Positions 1-7,683 of a DNA stretch of 24,484 bases are shown in pieces. Position 1 is the first letter of the stretch. The number at the start of each line of letters is the position of its first letter. The position numbers and the translations under genes were made by a program. The stretch comes from Bacillota bacterium (lineage in GTDB: Bacteria; Bacillota; Clostridia; Clostridiales; Caloramatoraceae): positions 1 through 24,484 of the forward strand of contig JAEWEN010000022.1 of NCBI GenBank assembly GCA_023389275.1, written 5' to 3'. Under the pieces are notes generated by a model. It saw nothing but the letters and a program-made list of their open reading frames with translations, had not been told where the DNA came from and made no database searches.

Positions 1-996
1 TATATTAATAATGAAATTAAAACATTAGAAGAATACAATTGGATAAATAGTTGCGGAAGTAAGGCTAGAAAAAAATCTATTTGTAATGGTGAAACTGCTT
101 TTAAGAAGTTTTTTAAAGGGCAAAGCAGGTTCCCAAAGTTTAAAAAGAAAAATAAGCAGGGAATAAAAATATATTTTCCTAAAAATGCAAAAAATGATTG
201 GTATAGAGAACGTCATTTTATACAAATACCAACTATAGGAAGAGTTAAACTAAAAGAATTTGGATACATTCCAGTTAGAGCAAATGTAATTAGTGGTACA
301 GTATCAAGAAAATCTGGTAGATATTATGTATCAGTAATTGTAGAAACTAATGAAAATATTATTAAAAACAATGATAGTGAAGGTATTGGAATTGATGTTG
401 GACTTAAAGATTTTGCAATTTGTAGCAACGGCTTAACTAAGAAAAATATTAATAAAACTTCAAAAGTTAAGAAGTTAGAAAAGAAATTAAAAAGAGAACA
501 AAGAAAGCTTTCAAGGAAATATGAGAGTTTAAGATTAAGAAATAAAAATATTGAGAAAGGAGAAGCTACTCGTCAAAATATTCAAAAACAAATAGTTGAA
601 GTACAAAAACTTCATCATAAATTAACTAATATAAGAACTGATTATATTAATAAAACAGTAAATGAGATTATAAAGCAAAAACCAAGCTTTATAACTATTG
701 AAGATTTAAATGTTAGTGGCATGATGAAAAATAGGCATCTTTCAAAAGCTGTTGCACAGCAAAAATTTTATGAGTTTAGAGTAAAACTCGAGTATAAGTG
801 TAGGTTAAATGAAATTGAATTAAGAATTGTAGATAGATTTTATCCTTCAAGTAAATTATGTAATAGTTGTGGATCTATTAAGAGAGATTTAAATCTTTCT
901 GATAGAGTTTATAAATGTGGATGTGGATATAGTGAAGATAGAGATTTAAATGCTAGTCTTAATTTAAGAGATGCTAAAATCTATAAAATAGCATAA
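1..996 (+). CDS. tnpB: TnpB RNA-guided nuclease of an IS200/IS605-type element (5' end outside window)
   Basis: The frame is open from the first base to the TAA at 994-996 (331 codons visible), so the true start lies upstream of the window; the ATG at 721 is internal. TnpB proteins are RNA-guided DNA endonucleases of IS200/IS605 and IS607 elements that cut the empty donor site with a guide taken from the element's right flank. Seen here: the RuvC-I Asp in GIDVGLKDF (codon 394), the RuvC-II Glu in TIEDLNV (codon 700), a four-Cys zinc finger (codons 859, 868, 916, 922; CNSCG and CGCG), and the RuvC-III Asp in EDRDLNAS (codon 943). The catalytic set is therefore intact, which argues for an active nuclease and against a dead TnpB-derived regulator. 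No tnpA is visible; it could lie upstream or be absent. Confidence 0.93.
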   Translation, partial: YINNEIKTLEEYNWINSCGSKARKKSICNGETAFKKFFKGQSRFPKFKKKNKQGIKIYFPKNAKNDWYRERHFIQIPTIGRVKLKEFGYIPVRANVISGTVSRKSGRYYVSVIVETNENIIKNNDSEGIGIDVGLKDFAICSNGLTKKNINKTSKVKKLEKKLKREQRKLSRKYESLRLRNKNIEKGEATRQNIQKQIVEVQKLHHKLTNIRTDYINKTVNEIIKQKPSFITIEDLNVSGMMKNRHLSKAVAQQKFYEFRVKLEYKCRLNEIELRIVDRFYPSSKLCNSCGSIKRDLNLSDRVYKCGCGYSEDRDLNASLNLRDAKIYKIA

Positions 997-1145
997 GAAG
1001 GTTATTTATAGATATGTACCGAAGGCTATTTCGGGAATTTACGACTGTAGAGTATTATATCAAATGTTAGTAGTTCTACAGAACGAGAACAGATACATTG
1101 AAGCAGTAATAATCTCAATATGGATATATTTGACCATATTTTGAG
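997..1145 (+). ncRNA. Probable omega/reRNA scaffold and right end of the tnpB element
   Basis: Directly after the tnpB stop are three hairpins in 130 bases. The first is CCGAA/TTCGG (1019-1023 with 1030-1034, 6-nt loop). The second is CTGTAGA/TCTACAG (1045-1051 with 1075-1081). The third is a terminal AATATGG/CCATATT stem (1117-1123 with 1134-1140), extended by CTC/GAG at 1114-1116 and 1143-1145 across a 2-nt bulge. TnpB guide RNAs are known to span the 3' end of tnpB and the element's right end, with the guide taken from the flank; IS200/IS605 right ends also carry a sub-terminal hairpin read by TnpA. The position and folds fit both. The exact scaffold-guide junction cannot be fixed from this sequence; about 1145 is a guess from the last hairpin. 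Confidence 0.65.
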
Positions 1146-1151
1146 TAGCAG

Positions 1152-2339
1152 ATGATAAAGATGGCACTAGAAAAAATGCTTATAAAAAAACTATTAAAGC
1201 AAGTAGATCAAGTACCTTTTAGTGTTAGATTTAAAGACGGAGAAGAAATGAAAGTAGGCGAAGGAGAAAGTAAGTTCCTTGTTAAAGTTAATGGTTCTTT
1301 AGATAAGGCTGCTATAATGAGAAGTACTAGCTTAGCACTTGGTGAAGCCTACATGGATAATATTTTAGATGTTGAGGGAGACCTTTTTGAAGCACTTAAT
1401 ATTGTACTTAGTAAAATGGACGATTTTAAAGTAGATACAAATGCTTTAAAGAAATTAATATTTACATCAACATCAGCTAAAAATCAAAAAGAAGAAGTTT
1501 CTTCACACTATGACATAGGAAATGATTTTTATAAATTATGGTTAGATGAAACATTAAGCTACTCATGTGGATACTTTAAAGATCCAAGTAATACTCTTTA
1601 TGAGGCTCAATGTAATAAAATAAATCATATATTAAATAAATTAAACTTAAAGGAAGGCATGTCACTTCTTGATATTGGCTGTGGCTGGGGCGGTCTTTTA
1701 ATTGAAGCTGCTAAAAAATATAAAGTACATGGACTTGGAATTACTTTAAGTGAAGAACAGTTTAAAAAGTTTAAAGAAAGAATTGTAGAAGAAGGACTTG
1801 AAGACTATTTAGAAGTTAAATTAATGGATTATAGAGAGCTAAAAAAATCAAATCTATTATTTGATCGTATCGTTAGTGTTGGAATGCTTGAACACGTTGG
1901 AAGAGAAAACTATAAGCTTTTCATGGATAATGTAGATTCAGTTTTAAAAGACAAAGGATTATTCCTACTTCATTATATTAGTGGTCGCAGAGAATACCCA
2001 GGAGACCCTTGGATTAAAAAGTACATATTCCCAGGTGGAGTTATACCAAGTTTAAGAGAAATAATTAATATAGGTGGAGATAAAAACTTCTATACACTTG
2101 ATGTAGAAAGTTTAAGACGTCACTATGTAAAAACACTTCTTTGTTGGTATGACAACTACAATCAACAAATAGATAAAGTTAGAGAAATGTTTGATGAGCG
2201 TTTTGTAAGAATGTGGGCATTATATTTAGCTTCATGTGCTGCATCTTTTAATAATGGTGTAATAGATCTTCATCAAATATTATTTGCTAAAGGTGTAGAT
2301 AACGATCTACCAATGACAAGAGAATACTTATATAAATAA
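1152..2339 (+). CDS. cfa: Cyclopropane-fatty-acyl-phospholipid synthase-like methyltransferase
   Basis: SAM-dependent enzyme of the CFA synthase family (395 aa, normal length). Members add a methylene bridge across the cis double bond of membrane phospholipid acyl chains at the inner membrane face. Seen here: an N-terminal lipid-binding-type region (1-110), SSHYDIGNDFY (117-127), SYSCGYF (136-142) with the Cys expected at the bicarbonate site, SAM motif I LDIGCGWGG (173-181), GMLEHVG (244-250), and a C-terminal helical segment ending HQILFAKG. The start is uncertain: ATG 1152 has only a weak GAG upstream, and ATG 1161 (MALEKML) fits the family N-terminus better but also lacks a good Shine-Dalgarno. 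The right end of the tnpB element lies within about 10 bases, so the native leader was probably displaced. No terminator separates it from tnpB. A strong hairpin follows the stop. Confidence 0.9.
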   Translation: MIKMALEKMLIKKLLKQVDQVPFSVRFKDGEEMKVGEGESKFLVKVNGSLDKAAIMRSTSLALGEAYMDNILDVEGDLFEALNIVLSKMDDFKVDTNALKKLIFTSTSAKNQKEEVSSHYDIGNDFYKLWLDETLSYSCGYFKDPSNTLYEAQCNKINHILNKLNLKEGMSLLDIGCGWGGLLIEAAKKYKVHGLGITLSEEQFKKFKERIVEEGLEDYLEVKLMDYRELKKSNLLFDRIVSVGMLEHVGRENYKLFMDNVDSVLKDKGLFLLHYISGRREYPGDPWIKKYIFPGGVIPSLREIINIGGDKNFYTLDVESLRRHYVKTLLCWYDNYNQQIDKVREMFDERFVRMWALYLASCAASFNNGVIDLHQILFAKGVDNDLPMTREYLYK

Positions 2340-2341
2340 TA

Positions 2342-2382
2342 AAGTAAAGGTGTGTCAAATTAACATTGGCACACCTTTACTT
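2342..2382. terminator. Hairpin terminator between convergent cfa and MFS genes
   Basis: A 13-bp perfect stem (AAGTAAAGGTGTG at 2342-2354 with CACACCTTTACTT at 2370-2382) is extended inward by three more base pairs and a wobble, leaving a short loop. It lies between two converging genes and covers the stop codon of the MFS gene. The downstream T-tract is weak on both strands, so efficiency is uncertain. Confidence 0.65.
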
Positions 2383-3609
2383 ACTATAAGAATTTATTTT
2401 CTTTAAATAACTACATAAATTAATACCTAATATACTAAATAAAACACATATTATAATTAAAACACTATATCCTCTATTTCCTAAAGTATCTAGTATAATT
2501 CCTGATAAAGGATAAAAAAATGCATCTGGAGAATAACCAATAAAAGAAACTATTCCAATAACTGTTCCAAGTAAATAAACTGGAAACTTAACCTCTGATA
2601 TTAAAACGATTCCTACTCCTTTTATTCCTATTACCATCATAGAAAATATCATAATGTTTAACAATATAATTATAAAATATATTTTTTGAGCCGGAAAAAT
2701 CAATATTATTGTAAGACAAATCAAACTTATTGTTAATCCAATCCTTATTACCTTAACAGCTGATCCAACCTTATCTACCATAGCACCAAATATAGGTCCT
2801 GCTAAAATAGTTATTACATTATCTCTAACTATATTAACTAACAAAGCATTTTGTGTAGATACATTATGTATATTTATTAAATATGGTGTTATATATGTTA
2901 AAAAAGAATAAATAACATAGTTTGATAACATAATTCCTGCAACAATCCAAACAGCCGAATTTTTAATTACACTAGGAATTTCTTTATACTTAATCTTATC
3001 AATTACTACAGAAGTAAATTGACTCTCTTTAAATAAAACCCCTACTCCAAGTGCAGATAAAAAATTTAATAAAGCATAGATTCTTACTATTTTACAGAAA
3101 ACTAATTGTGAACCATATCCCTTATTTAATAATAAAAAACCTATTCCTGTAATAATTATCCCTAAAAGCCCTACTAAAGAATAGTAAGATCCGAAAATCT
3201 TCCCTTGATTTTCTCCCTTACCTAAACAAGCTAATATTTTCGTTGATGCAGGATAAAATACTAGTACTGTTGTTATACCCATAAGTCCAAAAATAATTAT
3301 CATTTCTGTATAGCTAGGAATTGTTGAAAAATACAAATGCAATATCCCAGATACAATTAATGTGTAGATTAACAGCTTTTTAGGTGGAATAACATCTGCT
3401 ATATATCCACCTAATATATAAGACATCATAGCTACTATTCCAAATATACTCCACAAACGACTAATTTCTAAGTTAGTTAATCCCATAGCCTCAATCATAA
3501 TATTATAAAAGGCACTTCTCATATATGGTAATCCATAAACTGCTACATTTGAACATACAAGCACTAACAATACTATTACTAGATTTTGTTTATGCTTTTT
3601 TTCATTCAT
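2377..3609 (-). CDS. Major facilitator superfamily transporter
   Basis: A 410-residue, very hydrophobic protein of MFS length, with about 12 membrane segments in two halves. The first half carries the loop GGYIADVIPPKKLL (about 67-80), the usual cytoplasmic G-x-x-x-D-x-x-x-x-K/R loop between helices 2 and 3. The second half carries GPIFGAMVDKVGS in the equivalent place, near residue 270. The start is supported by AGGAGAG seven bases upstream of the ATG. It begins 25 bases after the YehW-like permease gene on the same strand with no terminator between, so it is probably the last gene of the importer operon and may carry the substrate, a product or a counter-ion. The overall style recalls the YihN/UhpC-like branch, but I cannot assign a substrate. 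Confidence 0.85.
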   Translation of the reverse strand: MNEKKHKQNLVIVLLVLVCSNVAVYGLPYMRSAFYNIMIEAMGLTNLEISRLWSIFGIVAMMSYILGGYIADVIPPKKLLIYTLIVSGILHLYFSTIPSYTEMIIIFGLMGITTVLVFYPASTKILACLGKGENQGKIFGSYYSLVGLLGIIITGIGFLLLNKGYGSQLVFCKIVRIYALLNFLSALGVGVLFKESQFTSVVIDKIKYKEIPSVIKNSAVWIVAGIMLSNYVIYSFLTYITPYLINIHNVSTQNALLVNIVRDNVITILAGPIFGAMVDKVGSAVKVIRIGLTISLICLTIILIFPAQKIYFIIILLNIMIFSMMVIGIKGVGIVLISEVKFPVYLLGTVIGIVSFIGYSPDAFFYPLSGIILDTLGNRGYSVLIIICVLFSILGINLCSYLKKINSYSK

Positions 3610-3634
3610 ATTACTCTCCTACTTACCTTACTAA

Positions 3635-4387
3635 CTAAGAACTTACTTTATAAAAATGATTTTCAGCTTTTCTTAAAACTTTATCTGCTAAAATAGCAAG
3701 TAAACATATTGGTACTGTTCCTTCAAATATAAATACAGTATTGTATGTAGAACAACCTGTTTGTATTAAAAGACCAAGTCCCCCGGCCCCTGTACTAAAA
3801 GCAAGGGTTGCTGCACCAATACAAATAATTAATGCTGTTCTCATTCCAGACAAAATAACTGGTATTGCCATTGGAAGTTGTATTTTTCTAAGAATCTGTC
3901 CCTTAGTCATTCCAAGACCTTTACCTACTTCTATATAAGATGAGGATATATTCTCTATTCCAGCAATAGTCGAAAAAATAATTGGAAGTATTCCTTGTAG
4001 TACTAGTGCAATTACAGCTGCCTTCATACCAATACCAAAGGCTATTATACCTATCATTAACACTGCCATAGTAGGTATTGTCTGAATTATCATAGAAATC
4101 TTTTCAACTATAGTACGAAATGGCTTCCCATACTTAGTAAAACAAAATATTCCTATTGAAATTCCTACTAAACTAGCAAATAAACAAGATATAAATGCAA
4201 TTATTATAAACTGTAATGTTAGTTTTGGAAGGCTATAATGACTTACAAGTCCAACCTCTGTAGGCCACACAGAATAAATCCATTCTTCAATATAAGCATA
4301 TCCAAAAACAAAAGCTAATAACATTATTAATAATATAGTGATCTCTATAGAATACCTATCTACTTTCTTCTTTTTAGTAAACTTCAT
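3635..4387 (-). CDS. Betaine/choline-class ABC transporter permease (YehW/OpuCB-like)
   Basis: A 250-residue inner-membrane subunit of an osmoprotectant-type importer, with five or six membrane segments. The EAA loop that docks on the ATPase reads YIEVGKGLGMTKGQILRKIQ, followed by LPMAIPVILSGMRTALI; GAGGLGLLI is a further family signature. I take the ATG at 4387 (MKFTKKKK) rather than an upstream ATG at 4423, because AGAGGTGAT lies just before it and overlaps the stop codon of the ATPase gene, a normal translational coupling. E. coli YehW is of similar size. It pairs with the larger permease at 5324-6499 to form a heterodimeric channel. The gene order around it matches osmF-yehY-yehX-yehW. 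The substrate is inferred from family only. Confidence 0.88.
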   Translation of the reverse strand: MKFTKKKKVDRYSIEITILLIMLLAFVFGYAYIEEWIYSVWPTEVGLVSHYSLPKLTLQFIIIAFISCLFASLVGISIGIFCFTKYGKPFRTIVEKISMIIQTIPTMAVLMIGIIAFGIGMKAAVIALVLQGILPIIFSTIAGIENISSSYIEVGKGLGMTKGQILRKIQLPMAIPVILSGMRTALIICIGAATLAFSTGAGGLGLLIQTGCSTYNTVFIFEGTVPICLLAILADKVLRKAENHFYKVSS

Positions 4388-4391
4388 ACAA

Positions 4392-5327
4392 TCACCTCTT
4401 TTTAAAAACATGAATAATGTCATTTAAATATATATTTCCTATTACTACACCATCTACACTTTTCACACTAGCTATATCCTGTCCATTTTGTATCATTAAT
4501 GCTAATACATCTTTTAAATTTATATTTTCTACCACTGATATTTCACACTCTCTTATATCCCTAGCATTAATATAGCTTCCTGCTTCAAATTTAGATAAAA
4601 CTTTTATATATGATTCACTTCCTAAAAAACTTTGAACAAAAGGATTTTTAGAATATAAAATATTCTCTGGCTTTTCAAAGCACTGTAATTTTCCCTTAGA
4701 CATAATAGCAATTTTATCTCCCATTTTCATTGCTTCATCAATATCATGTGTAACAAAAATAACAGTTTTCTTTAGCTGCTTTTGGATTTTCAAAAAACTA
4801 TTTTGAAGATTATTCCTATTTAATGGATCAACGGCTCCAAATGGCTCATCCATTAATATAATTTCAGGATCAGCTGCTAATGCTCTTGCAACACCTATTC
4901 TTTGTGCTTCCCCTCCTGATAATTCTGAAGGACGCTTATTAATATATTTAGATACATCAAGTCCTACTAAATCTATTAACTCTTTTACTCTTAATAAAAT
5001 TTTATCTTCCTTCCATTTTAAAAGTCTTGGTACAACAGCTATATTCTCCATTACAGTCATATGAGGAAAAAGCCCTGTACTTTGAACAACATATCCAACA
5101 CTTCTTCTTAAATCTTCTAGATTATATTCTTTAATATCTTTACCGTTTATCTCAATACTGCCTTCATCTTGTTCAATTAATCTATTAATCATTCTTAAGG
5201 TAGTAGATTTACCGCAACCTGATTCACCTACAAATACACACATTTCACCTTTATCTATATTCATGGATAAATTATCTACAGCAATAGATTCATTAAACTT
5301 TTTAGTAACATTTTTGATTCTTATCAT
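4392..5327 (-). CDS. Betaine/choline-class ABC transporter ATPase (YehX/OpuCA-like)
   Basis: A 311-residue ABC ATPase that powers the importer from the cytoplasm. Seen here: Walker A GESGCGKST (34-42), Q-loop VVQSTGLFPHM (80-90), signature LSGGE (136-140), Walker B IILMDEP (156-162) and H-loop His194. After the nucleotide-binding domain only about 60 residues remain (250-311), enough for a single CBS motif, where OpuCA/ProV-type ATPases with ionic-strength control carry a tandem CBS pair. YehX (308 aa) is also short. The ATG overlaps the TGA of the upstream permease gene (ATGA), and its own TGA lies in the Shine-Dalgarno of the next permease, so the three genes are translationally coupled. 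The shortened regulatory domain makes osmotic gating doubtful. Confidence 0.92.
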   Translation of the reverse strand: MIRIKNVTKKFNESIAVDNLSMNIDKGEMCVFVGESGCGKSTTLRMINRLIEQDEGSIEINGKDIKEYNLEDLRRSVGYVVQSTGLFPHMTVMENIAVVPRLLKWKEDKILLRVKELIDLVGLDVSKYINKRPSELSGGEAQRIGVARALAADPEIILMDEPFGAVDPLNRNNLQNSFLKIQKQLKKTVIFVTHDIDEAMKMGDKIAIMSKGKLQCFEKPENILYSKNPFVQSFLGSESYIKVLSKFEAGSYINARDIRECEISVVENINLKDVLALMIQNGQDIASVKSVDGVVIGNIYLNDIIHVFKKR

Positions 5328-6499
5328 ACCTTAACTGTCCCCCTAACTTTTCTATAATAATCTATTCCATCTATAATCTTTTTAAGTAAAAAATCAAATG
5401 TGAATACCATAGCCATAATTGGAAGTGTGCCTAATAAAACAATATCAATTGCAAATCCATTTAGTCCTTGTAATATAAACATTCCAAGTCCTCCAAATCC
5501 AACATATGCTCCAATAGTTACTCCAAGTATTGTTGAAATTAATGCAACTCTTATCCCTGAAATAATAACTGGTAAAATAATAGGCAGTTCTACTTTTATG
5601 AAGATCTGTAAATTAGTCATTCCCATTGCCTTTGCAACTTCTATGTACTGTTTATTTACTACTTTTAATGCACCATACATACTATTTGTTATTTGAAATA
5701 AAGCATAAAAAAGCAAAGCAAAAAACACAGGTGTTGCTCCTATTCCTGAAATTCCTCTTTCTCGTAAAAAGGGAATATTGTTACTTAAAAAAGCTAATGG
5801 AAACATCATTGCACAAATTAAGGCTAAAGAAGGAATAGATTCTATAGTATTTAAAATAGTTGATATTACCTTACCTACCTTTGCCTTCTTATATACAATC
5901 CAGCCTAGAGGGATTCCTATTATAATACCTACTATTACTACTGCAAATGACATTTCAACATGATTTATAAATTCTTGATGAAATTGAGACTGTCTATTAA
6001 AGTACTCTACAGTAACAGATAATCCATCTAATTGATTAGCTAAAAATGATACTATACCAATAGCAAGTCCTATAAAAATAACTAAAAATCTTTTCCATGT
6101 TTTTTTAATTAGTTCATTACACTTAACTTCAATTAAATAAGCTAAAATCAAGTATATATAGCTTCCTATACTCATAGAAATTCTTCCACTACTTGTAGGA
6201 AGTTGTACTACATTAACTGCTTGTCCACAAAATAAAATAGTAAGTCCAAAGCATAGACTTGCTAAAATGCCTGTTATAAAATTTAAGTTTTCATTATCTT
6301 TTTTTAAAAAGACAAATATTAAAAGTAGAATCGTTAAAACAAGTAGAATCATATAGTTTGCTCCTAAACACTCTCCTGCTGTTAGTCCTACCTTCTCTCC
6401 AACTCTAGCTTTTCCAACAAACATAAATTGATTCACAAATAAAGTAGCTATAAGTAAAACCCCTAATATTAAAGTAGCAAAATCCTGTTTTTTTAACAT
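5324..6499 (-). CDS. Large betaine/choline-class ABC permease with extra N-terminal membrane domain (YehY-like)
   Basis: A 391-residue permease from the chosen start. Residues 1-170 form an extra membrane domain of about four helices. The C-terminal 220 residues are a classical binding-protein-dependent permease with EAA loop YIEVAKAMGMTNLQIFIKVE, then LPIILPVIISGIRVALI and FGGLGMFILQGL. E. coli YehY (385 aa) has the same extended layout, unlike the roughly 220-residue OpuCB/OpuCD. The first in-frame ATG (6511) contains the sequence GGAGG in its second and third codons, which serves as the ribosome binding site for the ATG at 6499 (MLKKQDF), so I start there. Its stop overlaps the ATPase start. 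It is separated from the upstream lipoprotein gene by a strong hairpin. Confidence 0.88.
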   Translation of the reverse strand: MLKKQDFATLILGVLLIATLFVNQFMFVGKARVGEKVGLTAGECLGANYMILLVLTILLLIFVFLKKDNENLNFITGILASLCFGLTILFCGQAVNVVQLPTSSGRISMSIGSYIYLILAYLIEVKCNELIKKTWKRFLVIFIGLAIGIVSFLANQLDGLSVTVEYFNRQSQFHQEFINHVEMSFAVVIVGIIIGIPLGWIVYKKAKVGKVISTILNTIESIPSLALICAMMFPLAFLSNNIPFLRERGISGIGATPVFFALLFYALFQITNSMYGALKVVNKQYIEVAKAMGMTNLQIFIKVELPIILPVIISGIRVALISTILGVTIGAYVGFGGLGMFILQGLNGFAIDIVLLGTLPIMAMVFTFDFLLKKIIDGIDYYRKVRGTVKV

Positions 6500-6518
6500 A
6501 TTTACCTCCATACATAGA

Positions 6519-6555
6519 ATGTAACTCCGTAATTAATAAATATACGGAGTTACAT
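6519..6555 (-). promoter_or_regulatory. Intercistronic hairpin between binding protein and permease genes
   Basis: A 13-bp perfect stem (ATGTAACTCCGTA at 6519-6531 with TACGGAGTTACAT at 6543-6555) with an 11-nt loop. On the transcribed minus strand it is not followed by a T-tract. It is more likely an mRNA-stabilising or partial-attenuation element that lets the binding protein be made in excess than a full terminator. Confidence 0.7.
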
Positions 6556-6564
6556 ATTATCTAC

Positions 6565-7545
6565 TTATTTTAATATTCCTGAGCTTTTTAAATACTCCCT
6601 TGCAATATCTGTTTCACTTTTCCCATCAACTGATAACTGCTTATTCATATGCATCATCTTCTGAGCATCTAAAGATTCGAAGATTTGTTTCATAAGGCCT
6701 TCAATCTCTGGATATTTTTCTAAAAGATCTGGAAGTGCAATTGGCGCTGGACTATAAACAGGCGCAACCATTTTAGGGTCTTCAATAACAACAAGATCTA
6801 ATGCTTCTAAAGTACCTGCTGTAGTATATGTATGACATGCTAAAATACCATCAGTATTATTTGCAACCATTGTTTTTGGATCATTTACCCCAACTACAAC
6901 CTGCTTATCTGATAATTTAAATCCATATGCTTTTTCCCAACCAGGTAAACATGTTGGCGCTGTAGCAGCATAACTATCTTCTCCTGCTATTGCAAGTTTC
7001 ATTTCTTTACCTGAGTTTATGTATTTTGCAAAGTCATCAAATGTTTTTATTTTATTTTCCTCTGCCCACTTTTTACTTACAGCAATACCATCTGTATTAT
7101 TATATTTAGAATAGCAAATCCATGTAATTCCGTTTTTAGCATCTGCCTCTTTTGTTGTTTCAAAAGCTGTTTTTAAATCTGATTGATATTTTTTAATATC
7201 AACATTTTTAATAAACATCATTCCACGACCTGTGTAATCCATAGAAAGTTCAACTTGCTTTTGCATTAAAGACTGTCTAGCAAGTGTTGTATTATTAAAA
7301 GTTCCTACCCTTGAATCTACTAAATATCCATTGGCCTCTAAAACTTGTTTCATCATAGAACCAATAATTCTACTTTCTTCATCAGTCATTGTAGCTAAAA
7401 TAATAGGATCATCTTGATTTTTTACTTTTACTGATGTTGCTGATGTATTAGTTGAATTAGAATCTTTTTTACTACTTTCACATCCAACCATAACAATTAA
7501 GCATAAACACACCATTAAAATAGCTGATAACACTTTTTTAAACAT
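6565..7545 (-). CDS. Substrate-binding lipoprotein of betaine/choline class (OsmF/OpuCC-like)
   Basis: An extracytoplasmic binding lipoprotein of 326 aa that delivers substrate to the adjacent YehW/YehY-like permeases. It has a lipoprotein signal peptide (FKKVLSAILMVCLCLIVMVG) with lipobox VGC and modified Cys22, then a Ser/Asn/Lys-rich linker, then an OpuAC-type domain from about residue 45 (IILATMTDEESRIIGSMMKQ..., VELSMDYTGRGMM). The family fold and partners indicate a quaternary-amine type ligand, but the ligand-box residues cannot be confirmed from sequence by eye. I start at ATG 7545, preceded by GGGGGAG at five bases, not at ATG 7566. It is the first gene of the importer operon, with its own promoter candidate at 7582-7611. 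Confidence 0.9.
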   Translation of the reverse strand: MFKKVLSAILMVCLCLIVMVGCESSKKDSNSTNTSATSVKVKNQDDPIILATMTDEESRIIGSMMKQVLEANGYLVDSRVGTFNNTTLARQSLMQKQVELSMDYTGRGMMFIKNVDIKKYQSDLKTAFETTKEADAKNGITWICYSKYNNTDGIAVSKKWAEENKIKTFDDFAKYINSGKEMKLAIAGEDSYAATAPTCLPGWEKAYGFKLSDKQVVVGVNDPKTMVANNTDGILACHTYTTAGTLEALDLVVIEDPKMVAPVYSPAPIALPDLLEKYPEIEGLMKQIFESLDAQKMMHMNKQLSVDGKSETDIAREYLKSSGILK

Positions 7546-7581
7546 AATTCTCCCCCATTTTTTCATATATTTTCCACATTA

Positions 7582-7611
7582 ATTATACTTTCGACAATTT
7601 TTAATGTCTAA
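7582..7611 (-). promoter_or_regulatory. Candidate promoter of the importer operon
   Basis: On the minus strand TTAGAC (7606-7611) and TATAAT (7582-7587) are separated by 18 bases, about 40 bases upstream of the lipoprotein start. The spacer contains a GACA-N8-TGTC inverted repeat (7593-7608) that could be an operator. A near-perfect -10 makes the promoter likely; the operator is speculative. Confidence 0.5.
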
Positions 7612-7633
7612 TTGCTTTTTTCTACCAAAATAT

Positions 7634-7664
7634 AAATGGTTATAGAAAAACTCTATAACCATTT
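7634..7664 (-). terminator. Hairpin after the UroD-family methyltransferase gene
   Basis: A 13-bp perfect stem, AAATGGTTATAGA (7634-7646) with TCTATAACCATTT (7652-7664), and a 5-nt loop. It lies 20 bases after the methyltransferase stop on the minus strand and just before the promoter candidate of the importer operon. The following minus-strand bases are AT-rich with only a moderate T-tract, so read-through into the importer genes is possible. Confidence 0.65.
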
Positions 7665-7683
7665 CCTTTATTATTATATTTTT

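Noticed and set aside
721..996. A separate 91-residue zinc-finger gene
   Set aside because: The same frame is open back to position 1 and carries the upstream RuvC motifs, so this ATG is internal to tnpB.
1..996. Nuclease-dead TnpB-derived transcription regulator
   Set aside because: All three RuvC acidic residues are visible, so there is no sign of catalytic loss.
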